Shown here: positions 1 to 5,639 of the stretch, one piece after another | Numbering within the stretch: position 1 is the stretch's first letter | How the letters are laid out: every line of letters starts with the position of its first letter | Position numbers and translations under genes: made by a program | Source of the DNA: Streptosporangiaceae bacterium | Lineage (GTDB): Bacteria; Actinomycetota; Actinomycetes; Streptosporangiales; Streptosporangiaceae | Reading direction: 5' to 3' | Length of the DNA stretch: 5,639 nucleotides | Assembly (NCBI GenBank): GCA_030045215.1 | Contig: JASIBJ010000168.1 | Coordinates: forward strand, 1-5,639 | Notes under the pieces: generated by a model | The model's input: only the letters and a program-made list of their open reading frames with translations | What the model was told of the DNA's origin: nothing | The model's database searches: none

Positions 1-933
1 GTGATCCCGACCCATCTGTTCTGCGGCCTGTGCTTCAACTGCCGCCGCGGATATACCGCCGCATGCCTGCGCGTCCGGCCAGGGAGCTTCGGAGCGGCCT
101 ACGGCTATGCCGGGATGGGCGCGTATCGCGGGGCGCAGGCTCAACTGCTCCGCGTTCCGTTCGCCGATGCGAACTGCGTTCGCGTCCCCGGCGAGCCCTT
201 TGACGGCCTGGAAGACGACTTCGTCCTCCTGGCCGATGCCTTCGTGACCGGATGGCACGCGACCGAGCTCGCGCGCGTCGACCCCGGAACGACGGTGGCC
301 GTCTTCGGGGCCGGGACCATCGGCCTGCTCGCGGCGTACAGCTCACTTATTCGGGGTGCCGCCGAGGTCTACGCCGTCGACTACATCCCCGAGCGCCTCG
401 ACAAAGCGGGCGAGATCGGAGCGACCCCGATCGACTTCACGAAGGGGGACCCGGTCGAGCAGATCCGCGAGCACCGGCGCCGGGCGGGCATCCCGATCGG
501 AGAGGAGCCGATGGACGGGGTCAGGAAGGGGATCGACGCGGTCGGATTCCAGGCCCGTGACCGCGAGGATCCGACCCATGAGAACCCGACCCAGGTGATC
601 TCGGACTTGGCGAGGCTCGTCGATCCGACCGGCAACATCGCTGTCGCCGGCGTGTACGCCCAGAAGGATCTCGCTCCGGCGCCCCAGGGCAGCGCGGACG
701 GCCACATTCTCGCCCCGTGGGCGACGTTGTTCGACAAGGGCATATCGGTCGGCTTTGGGCGTACGCACGACCGGCGATACACGACGATGCTGCGTGACCT
801 CGTCGTCGCGGGGCGAGCGCGGCCAAGCTCGGTCGTTACCAACCACGGCACCCTCGAGGACGCTCCGAACTTCTTCAAGATCTTCGACCGGCGCGCCGGC
901 GGCATCGTGAAGGCGGTGCTGAGGCCGAACTGA
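1..933 (+). CDS. Zinc-dependent alcohol dehydrogenase, glutathione-independent formaldehyde dehydrogenase-like (5'-truncated by window edge)
   Basis: Medium-chain dehydrogenase that, by family, oxidises formaldehyde or another small aldehyde/alcohol with NAD in the cytoplasm. Residue numbers count from the window edge. Four cysteines at 8, 11, 14 and 22 form the structural-zinc lobe. An AAYGYAGMG stretch (32-40) is typical of the glutathione-independent formaldehyde dehydrogenase branch. Asp79 in the LLADAF context matches the catalytic-zinc Asp169 of the Pseudomonas putida enzyme. The Rossmann motif GAGTIG lies at 103-108, followed by an acidic residue (Asp127) at the end of the second strand, favouring NAD over NADP. 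IDAVGFQA (178-185) is another family block. The first codon GTG is an internal valine, not a start: about 89 residues, including the Cys and His catalytic-zinc ligands, lie upstream, giving about 399 residues in total, the usual family length. The C-terminus is intact. True substrate is uncertain; many paralogues act on other alcohols. Confidence 0.9.
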   Translation: MIPTHLFCGLCFNCRRGYTAACLRVRPGSFGAAYGYAGMGAYRGAQAQLLRVPFADANCVRVPGEPFDGLEDDFVLLADAFVTGWHATELARVDPGTTVAVFGAGTIGLLAAYSSLIRGAAEVYAVDYIPERLDKAGEIGATPIDFTKGDPVEQIREHRRRAGIPIGEEPMDGVRKGIDAVGFQARDREDPTHENPTQVISDLARLVDPTGNIAVAGVYAQKDLAPAPQGSADGHILAPWATLFDKGISVGFGRTHDRRYTTMLRDLVVAGRARPSSVVTNHGTLEDAPNFFKIFDRRAGGIVKAVLRPN

Positions 934-958
934 ATCCGCCGGATCGAGGTCGCGGACG

Positions 959-1639
959 GTGAGCTCGCCATCGGGGTGGTCAGCCGAGACGAAGCGGAAT
1001 GTCCTCGTTGTCGTCCTCATCGTCGCGTCCGGCTCTTTGGACGCTGTCGGGTTCCTTCGCCTTGGCGGTGTTTTCACGAGCGTGATGACCGCCAACATGG
1101 TGCTGCTCGGCGTCTCCGCCGGGACGCATGACGCGGCGCTCGCTGCGCACGCTGGCGCCGCGTTCGCCGGCTACATTCTCGGGTCCTTCGCCGGATCCCG
1201 GCTTTCTGGTCACGCGGCGGACGACCAGCCGGTCTGGCCAGACCGGGTCAGCATGACGCTCGCCGTCGAACTTGCCGTGCTCACGGTGTTCGCGGCGTGG
1301 TGGGAGGCGACGGGCGGACATCCGCCCGGCGCTGAGACCTACGGGCTTCTTGCGGTAAACGCAATTGCGCTCGGGATTCAGAGTGCAGCGATACTGCGCT
1401 TCGGGATTTCTGGCCTGTCGACGACGTACTTGACCGGCACTCTCACGCAGTTCGTGGCCAGCTTGAGTCGCGGCCGCTTCCTTTCTCAAGGTCTCGCCAG
1501 CCTGCTCGCGGTCGTATCGGGCGGAGCCGTCGGGGCCGTGCTCGCGGTGGAAGCACCCCGGTTTGTGCCAGTCGTTCCGCTCGGCGCGGTTGCGCTCGTG
1601 CTTGCCGGATCCCACGTCGGCTTCCGCGCGGACCGATGA
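959..1639 (+). CDS. DUF1275 (YoaK) family integral membrane protein
   Basis: A 226-residue membrane protein of the YoaK/DUF1275 family, whose biochemical role is not established; a transport role is often suggested. About six hydrophobic segments can be seen, near residues 14-36, 60-80, 98-115, 127-147, 175-197 and 203-219. Family blocks are present: SGSLDAVGFLRLGGVF (24-39), TSVMTANMVLLG (40-51) and STTYLTGTLTQF (154-165) following GIQSAAILR. Length is usual for the family. The GTG start is supported by GAGGT at 946-950, eight bases upstream, and by the short polar N-terminus before the first helix. It lies 25 nt after the dehydrogenase stop on the same strand with no obvious promoter or terminator between, so the two are probably cotranscribed. 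Codon use is mixed, with some CTT and GTC, unlike the phosphoketolase further on. Confidence 0.88.
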   Translation: MSSPSGWSAETKRNVLVVVLIVASGSLDAVGFLRLGGVFTSVMTANMVLLGVSAGTHDAALAAHAGAAFAGYILGSFAGSRLSGHAADDQPVWPDRVSMTLAVELAVLTVFAAWWEATGGHPPGAETYGLLAVNAIALGIQSAAILRFGISGLSTTYLTGTLTQFVASLSRGRFLSQGLASLLAVVSGGAVGAVLAVEAPRFVPVVPLGAVALVLAGSHVGFRADR

Positions 1640-1647
1640 CTGCTGAG

Positions 1648-1668
1648 CCGAGCGCGGGCGCGGCTCGG
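1648..1668 (+). terminator. GC-rich hairpin after the DUF1275 gene, candidate terminator
   Basis: CCGAGC (1648-1653) pairs perfectly with GCTCGG (1663-1668). Two further G-C pairs can form inside if G1662 bulges, leaving a four-base loop. It starts nine bases after the stop codon of the membrane-protein gene and lies upstream of the amidohydrolase start. There is no T tract, which is common for actinomycete hairpin terminators but also means this may be only a chance GC-rich fold. The remainder of the 1640-1718 gap shows no convincing promoter. Confidence 0.4.
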
Positions 1669-1718
1669 ACCGCGTAACCCGCTTCTCGCCTGGGCCATCC
1701 GCCTGGCAGGATTCTCGG

Positions 1719-3140
1719 GTGACCGTTGCGCACTGCGACCTGGTTGTTCGCGGCGGGGCGCTGCTGACGCCCGGCCACCAGGAGATCGCTGACGTGGGTG
1801 TCAGCGATGGTCAGATAGCCCGGATCGGCGGCCCGATGACGGGCGAGGATGAGATCGACGCCACTGGCCTGCTTGTGCTCCCTGGCGGGATCGATGCGCA
1901 TGTCCACCTTGTCTGCGCCGCCCTCGCCGAGGCGACCCGACAGGACGGGCCGATCTGGGTGGACGACTTCTGGTCCGGATCGCTTGCCGCTTTTGCCGGT
2001 GGCATCACCACGGTCGGGAACATGACGTTCCCGCTGGCTGGCGAGTCGATGACGGCGGCCGTGACGCGGGAGATGGCCGGCGCCGCGGCCGAGGCTGCAG
2101 CCGACTGGTTCTTGCACCCGGTGCTCGCCCAACTCACCGACACTACGGAAGCCGAGATTGCCGCCCTCGTCGCGGACGGGCACACCAGCATCAAGGTGTT
2201 CTTGACCGAACCCGGATTCACGGCCGAGGCACCTGGCCTGGCGCGAGCCGTGGCGGCGGCCGGCCGGGCCGGTTCCCTCACGCTCATGCACTGCGAAGAC
2301 GGCGAGATGCTCGCCCGCGCCGGCCAGGAACTGATCGAGTCCGGACGTGGCGCGGTGCGGCATTTCCCGGACTCCCGGCCGGTGAGAGCGGAGGTCGCGG
2401 CCGTCGAGCAGGCTATCGGCCTGGTCCGGCAGACCGGCGCGCCCGTCTACGTCGTGCACCTCTCGTCGGCGGCCGCGCTTGATCAGTGCCGCCAGGCCCG
2501 TGCCGCCGGCCTTCCCGTCTTCGTCGAGACGCGGCCCCTGTACCTGCACCTGATCAAGGAGCGGTTCGCCGAGCCCGACGCCGCTAAGTACGTCGGCGCG
2601 CCGCCGTTGCGCAGCGAGGCGGACCGGGATGCCATGTGGCGGGGTCTGGCCGCAGGGGAGATCGACACCGTCTGCAGCGATCACGCACCCTGGACGCTCG
2701 CGGCCAAGCTCGACCCCGAGCTGAACGTGGTGACGGCCAGGCAGGGCGTCGCCGACCTGGAGACGCTCATGCCGTTGCTGTTCTCCGAGGGCGTGGCTAC
2801 CGGGCGGATCTCGCTGGACCAGTTCGTGCAGCTAACGTCGGGGAATGCAGCCCGGCTGTTCGGCCTGTATCCACGCAAGGGTGCGATAACGGTCGGCGCC
2901 GACGCCGATCTGGCGCTATGGGATGCACAACTCCGCAAGACCATCGACGGCGCCACGATGCAGTCTCGGGCTGGTTATTCGGTCTATGACGGCTGGACGG
3001 TACAAGGCTGGCCCCGGCTTGTACTCCGGCGTGGCGAGGTCGTGCTGCGCGACGGTACTAACACGGCTCGGCCTGGTACAGGCCGGTGGATACACCGCGA
3101 CCGGCCGGCCTTCCCGCCGCCCGGTGATTCGGTGGGTTAG
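1719..3140 (+). CDS. Dihydropyrimidinase/hydantoinase-like cyclic amidohydrolase
   Basis: A 473-residue amidohydrolase-superfamily enzyme expected to hydrolyse a cyclic amide such as a hydantoin, dihydropyrimidine, dihydroorotate or allantoin. A small beta-sandwich segment (about 6-55) precedes the TIM barrel, and the C-terminal part (from about 385) completes the sandwich. All binuclear-metal ligands expected for the family are visible: His61 and His63 in GGIDAHVHL, the carboxylatable Lys159 in SIKVFL, His191 in LMHCED, His247 in VVHLSS and Asp321 in CSDHAPW. Their spacing matches bacterial D-hydantoinases (58, 60, 150, 183, 239, 315). However, the substrate-site tyrosine of those enzymes, five residues after the lysine, is Glu164 here, so classical hydantoinase or dihydropyrimidinase activity should not be assumed. 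The GTG start is placed by an AGG at 1708-1710 and by the family-typical DLVVRGG near the N-terminus. A proline-rich tail of about 15 residues extends beyond the usual end. Substrate unknown. Confidence 0.87.
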   Translation: MTVAHCDLVVRGGALLTPGHQEIADVGVSDGQIARIGGPMTGEDEIDATGLLVLPGGIDAHVHLVCAALAEATRQDGPIWVDDFWSGSLAAFAGGITTVGNMTFPLAGESMTAAVTREMAGAAAEAAADWFLHPVLAQLTDTTEAEIAALVADGHTSIKVFLTEPGFTAEAPGLARAVAAAGRAGSLTLMHCEDGEMLARAGQELIESGRGAVRHFPDSRPVRAEVAAVEQAIGLVRQTGAPVYVVHLSSAAALDQCRQARAAGLPVFVETRPLYLHLIKERFAEPDAAKYVGAPPLRSEADRDAMWRGLAAGEIDTVCSDHAPWTLAAKLDPELNVVTARQGVADLETLMPLLFSEGVATGRISLDQFVQLTSGNAARLFGLYPRKGAITVGADADLALWDAQLRKTIDGATMQSRAGYSVYDGWTVQGWPRLVLRRGEVVLRDGTNTARPGTGRWIHRDRPAFPPPGDSVG

Positions 3141-3217
3141 CCCTCCGGCCGCCGGGGACGACTCTGCCGATAACTGCGACAGGACCACGGCCCAATGCGG
3201 GCGCGAGGGCCGGAGGG
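3141..3217 (+). promoter_or_regulatory. Leader with long-range stem covering the phosphoketolase ribosome binding site
   Basis: The ten bases CCCTCCGGCC at 3141-3150, starting immediately after the amidohydrolase TAG, are the exact reverse complement of GGCCGGAGGG at 3208-3217. The second arm contains most of the phosphoketolase Shine-Dalgarno sequence. The 57-base loop is long, so the stem would compete with local folds such as CCGG pairings at 3145-3155. If it forms, the ribosome binding site is hidden; a ribosome terminating at 3140 would cover the first arm and could expose it. The pairing is seen directly; the regulatory role is inference. A weak GATAAC at 3169-3174 resembles a -10 box, but no matching -35 was found. 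Confidence 0.4.
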
Positions 3218-3219
3218 AG
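3212..3219 (+). promoter_or_regulatory. Shine-Dalgarno sequence that sets the phosphoketolase start
   Basis: GGAGGGAG sits five bases before the ATG at 3225, a strong ribosome binding site. The in-frame ATG at 3195 has only a weak AGGA (3181-3184) ten bases upstream, and would add ten charged residues not expected at the N-terminus of this family. The 3225 start is therefore preferred. Confidence 0.8.
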
Positions 3220-3224
3220 ACCCA

Positions 3225-5636
3225 ATGACCGCCGCAGGGGAGCGTGCCGGGTTGTCGGGGGCGGATGCGGAGACGCTGGATCGGTACTGGCGGGCGGCTA
3301 ATTACCTGGCGGCGGGCCAGATTTACCTGATGGATAATCCGCTGCTGGCGGTGCCGTTGCGGGCTGAGCACATCAAGCCGCGGCTGCTGGGTCACTGGGG
3401 GACGACGCCGGGGCTGAATTTTGTGTGGGCGCATCTGAACCGGGCGATCCGGGTGCATGACGCGGACATGATGATCGTGGTGGGGCCGGGGCATGGCGGG
3501 CCGGCGACGCTGGCCAATGCGTGGCTGGAGGGTTCCTACAGCGAGGTGTACCCGAGCGTGTCGCGGGATGCGGCGGGGATGGGGGCGTTGTTCCGGCAGT
3601 TCTCGTTCCCGGGCGGGGTGCCCAGTCATAACGGGGCCGAGACGCCGGGTTCGATCAGCGAGGGCGGCGAGCTGGGGTATTGCCTGTCGCATGCGCACGG
3701 CGCGGCGCTGGATAACCCGGGGCTGATCGTGGCGTGCGTGGTGGGTGACGGGGAGGCTGAGACCGGGCCGCTGGCGGCCAGCTGGCAATCGCACCGGTTC
3801 CTGGACCCGGCCGGTGACGGGGCGGTGCTGCCGATCCTGGCGCTGAACGGCTGGAAGATCGCCAACCCGGCGGTGCTGGCGCGGCTGCCGGCGGCGGAGC
3901 TGGACGCGCTGCTGCGCGGGTACGGGTATGAGCCGTTGTATGTGTCCAGCCCGGGTGCGCCGGTGCCGCATCAGGAGATGGCCGCCGCGCTGGACGCGGC
4001 CATCGGCCGGATCCGCGGCATCTGGGACCGGGCCCGGCACGGGCGGGGGGCGCCGGGCCGGTCGTGGCCGCTGATCGTGCTGCGCACGCCGAAGGGGTGG
4101 ACCGGCCCGGCCGAGGTCGACGGCGTGCCGGTCGAGGGCACCTGGCGGGCGCATCAGGTGCCGCTGGCCGAGGTACGCGCCAACCCCGCCCACCTGGCCC
4201 AGCTGGAGGACTGGCTGCGGTCCTACCGGCCGCAGGAGCTGTTTGATCCCGGCGGCCGCCCCCGCCAGGACCTGCTGGCGCTGGTGCCCGAGGGGACACG
4301 GCGGCTGGGCGCCACCCCGCACGCCAACGGCGGGCTGCTGCTGCGCGAGCTGGCCATGCCCGACTTCCGCGGCTACAGTGTCCCGGTCCCGGCCCCCGGC
4401 GCCGGCAGCTCCGAGCCGACCAGGGTCCTGGGCACGCTGCTGCGCGATGTGCTGACCGCCAACGCCCCGCACCGCAACTTCCGCATCACCGGCCCGGACG
4501 AGACCGAGTCCAACCGGCTGACCGCGGTGCTGGAGGCGACCGGCAAAACCTGGGAAGAGCAGACCCTGCCGGTCGATGTGAACCTGGCCCCCGGCGGGCG
4601 GGTGATGGAAATCCTGTCCGAGCACACCTGCCAGGGCTGGCTGGAAGGCTACCTGCTGACCGGCCGGCACGGCCTGTTCAACTGCTACGAGGCATTCATC
4701 CACATCGTCGACTCCATGTTCAACCAGCACGCCAAATGGCTCAAGGTCAGCCGGGAACTGCCCTGGCGGGCACCAGTCGCCTCACTCAACATCCTGCTCA
4801 GCTCCCACGTCTGGCGCCAGGACCACAACGGGTTCAGCCACCAGGACCCCGGCTTCATCGACCTGGTCATGAACAAGAAAGCCGAGATCATCCGCGTCTA
4901 CCTGCCACCAGACGCCAACACCCTGCTGTCGGTCGCCGACCACTGCCTGCGCAGCCGCGACTACATCAACGTCATCGTGGCCGGCAAGCAACCCACCCCC
5001 GACTGGCTCGACGCCGACGCCGCCATCTTGCACTGCACCCGCGGGGCCGGGATCTGGGACTGGGCCGGCACCACCCCCGACGGCACCGAACCCGACGCCG
5101 TCCTGGCCTGCGCCGGGGACGTCCCCACCCTCGAGGTCCTGGCCGCCGCCGACATCCTGCGCCGCGAACTGCCCGGCCTCAAACTCCGCGTCGTCAACAT
5201 CGTCGACCTCATGCGCCTGCAACCCGAATCCGAGCACCCGCACGGCATGAGCGACGCCGAATTCGACGCCCTGTTCACCACCGACCGGCCCGTCATCTTC
5301 GCCTACCACGGCTACCCCTGGCTCATCCACCGCCTCACCTACCGCCGCGCCGGCCACGACAACATCCACGTCCGCGGCTACAAAGAAGAAGGCACCACCA
5401 CCACCCCCTTCGACATGGTCATGATGAACGACATGGACCGCTACCACCTGGTCACCGACATCATCGACCGCGTCCCCGGCCTCGGCGGCCGCGCCGCCGG
5501 CCTGCGCCAGCGGATGACCGACGCCCGCACCCGGGCCCGCGCCTGGACCCGCGAACACGGCGAAGACATGCCCCAAGTCCGGGACTGGAAATGGGGCACC
5601 ACCCACACCAGCCAGGCCAGCACCAGCCAGCCATGA
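3225..5636 (+). CDS. xfp: Xylulose-5-phosphate/fructose-6-phosphate phosphoketolase
   Basis: Thiamine-diphosphate and Mg-dependent cytoplasmic enzyme that cleaves xylulose-5-P (and often fructose-6-P) with phosphate to acetyl-phosphate plus glyceraldehyde-3-P (or erythrose-4-P). The 803-residue product has the usual length. It opens with the family block [20 protein letters not shown] (21-40). Both phosphoketolase signatures are present: EGGELGY (146-152) and the G-x3-D-x-P pattern ending in GDGE (159-177). The cofactor motif runs from GDGEAET (174-180) to Asn208 in LNGWKI. Conserved active-site residues by position are His57, His90, His135, His310, Glu466 in [19 protein letters not shown], and His534 and His539 in [14 protein letters not shown]. 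The C-terminal domain ends with [14 protein letters not shown] (718-731), then a TSQ-rich tail. Codon choice drifts strongly from G-ending at the 5' end to C-ending at the 3' end. It lies 84 nt after the amidohydrolase and may overlap a downstream gene. Whether xylulose-5-P only or both substrates are used cannot be read from sequence. Confidence 0.97.
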   Translation: MTAAGERAGLSGADAETLDRYWRAANYLAAGQIYLMDNPLLAVPLRAEHIKPRLLGHWGTTPGLNFVWAHLNRAIRVHDADMMIVVGPGHGGPATLANAWLEGSYSEVYPSVSRDAAGMGALFRQFSFPGGVPSHNGAETPGSISEGGELGYCLSHAHGAALDNPGLIVACVVGDGEAETGPLAASWQSHRFLDPAGDGAVLPILALNGWKIANPAVLARLPAAELDALLRGYGYEPLYVSSPGAPVPHQEMAAALDAAIGRIRGIWDRARHGRGAPGRSWPLIVLRTPKGWTGPAEVDGVPVEGTWRAHQVPLAEVRANPAHLAQLEDWLRSYRPQELFDPGGRPRQDLLALVPEGTRRLGATPHANGGLLLRELAMPDFRGYSVPVPAPGAGSSEPTRVLGTLLRDVLTANAPHRNFRITGPDETESNRLTAVLEATGKTWEEQTLPVDVNLAPGGRVMEILSEHTCQGWLEGYLLTGRHGLFNCYEAFIHIVDSMFNQHAKWLKVSRELPWRAPVASLNILLSSHVWRQDHNGFSHQDPGFIDLVMNKKAEIIRVYLPPDANTLLSVADHCLRSRDYINVIVAGKQPTPDWLDADAAILHCTRGAGIWDWAGTTPDGTEPDAVLACAGDVPTLEVLAAADILRRELPGLKLRVVNIVDLMRLQPESEHPHGMSDAEFDALFTTDRPVIFAYHGYPWLIHRLTYRRAGHDNIHVRGYKEEGTTTTPFDMVMMNDMDRYHLVTDIIDRVPGLGGRAAGLRQRMTDARTRARAWTREHGEDMPQVRDWKWGTTHTSQASTSQP

Positions 5637-5639
5637 CCC
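5633..5639 (+). CDS. Possible start of a further gene overlapping the phosphoketolase stop (ATGA)
   Basis: The phosphoketolase stop TGA (5634-5636) is embedded in ATGA, offering an ATG at 5633 in another frame, followed by ACC before the window ends. Such four-base overlaps are common for translationally coupled genes, and phosphoketolase genes are often followed by acetate kinase, which turns acetyl-phosphate into acetate and ATP. No good Shine-Dalgarno precedes it; the upstream bases are C- and A-rich. Only seven bases are visible, so identity is unknown and the ATG may be coincidental. Confidence 0.25.

Noticed and set aside
1..3. GTG at the first base as the dehydrogenase start
   Set aside because: Homologues have about 89 more residues, including two catalytic-zinc ligands, before this point; the valine is internal.
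343..1098. 251-codon reverse-strand open frame spanning the dehydrogenase/membrane-protein junction
   Set aside because: Both sense genes have clear family motifs across the same bases, and the reverse product has none.
1443..2684. 413-codon open frame on the reverse strand
   Set aside because: It is antisense to the membrane-protein and amidohydrolase genes, has Arg/Gly-rich composition without a family pattern, and would cross the intergenic hairpin.
2916..4730. 604-codon open frame on the reverse strand
   Set aside because: It runs antisense across the end of the amidohydrolase and the first part of the phosphoketolase, both clearly recognised. Its product is rich in Arg, Gln, Pro and Gly, with no recognisable domain. 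It results from G/C-ending codons in GC-rich DNA.
5391..5406. ACC run as a microsatellite repeat
   Set aside because: It is only four tandem ACC codons encoding the TTTT of a conserved phosphoketolase motif.
4782..5606. 274-codon Gly/Val-rich open frame on the reverse strand
   Set aside because: It is a mirror of the C-ending codons of the phosphoketolase 3' half; low-complexity runs of Val, Gly and Asp and no domain support.
3225..5636. Phosphoketolase as a recombinant fusion of two sources
   Set aside because: The codon shift is gradual, different amino acids change at different places, and conserved motifs run uninterrupted with normal spacing, so a single junction is not supported.

Overview
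The window is high-GC DNA with strong G/C preference at third codon positions, GTG as well as ATG starts and tightly packed genes on one strand. This fits an actinomycete chromosome. The presence of a long xylulose/fructose-phosphate phosphoketolase together with a YoaK-family membrane protein agrees, but genus cannot be fixed from the sequence. All supported genes read left to right; the long reverse-strand open frames are shadows produced by the GC-rich codons.

Layout: (1) 1-933, the C-terminal three quarters of a zinc-dependent, NAD-binding alcohol/formaldehyde dehydrogenase whose N-terminus lies outside the window; (2) 959-1639, a complete six-helix DUF1275/YoaK membrane protein 25 nt downstream, probably cotranscribed; (3) a 79-nt gap with a GC-rich hairpin just after that stop codon, a candidate terminator; (4) 1719-3140, a cyclic-amide hydrolase of the dihydropyrimidinase/hydantoinase branch with all six metal ligands but an unusual substrate-site residue; (5) an 84-nt leader in which the ten bases right after the amidohydrolase stop codon are perfectly complementary to the phosphoketolase Shine-Dalgarno region; (6) 3225-5636, a complete phosphoketolase with both family signatures and the thiamine-diphosphate site; (7) an ATGA overlap at the right edge where another gene may begin. 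No stretch over 300 bases lacks a gene, and I see no RNA gene, CRISPR array or mobile element.

How they fit together: phosphoketolase splits xylulose-5-P or fructose-6-P to acetyl-phosphate, normally drained by acetate kinase or phosphotransacetylase, and the edge overlap could be such a partner. The dehydrogenase oxidises formaldehyde or a similar alcohol/aldehyde, and the amidohydrolase opens a cyclic amide. No single pathway joining all four is evident; this looks like an ordinary metabolic stretch rather than a new defence or mobile system. The two things most worth a second look are the strong drift of codon choice from G-ending to C-ending along the phosphoketolase gene, and the possible sequestration of its ribosome binding site by sequence next to the preceding gene's stop codon.
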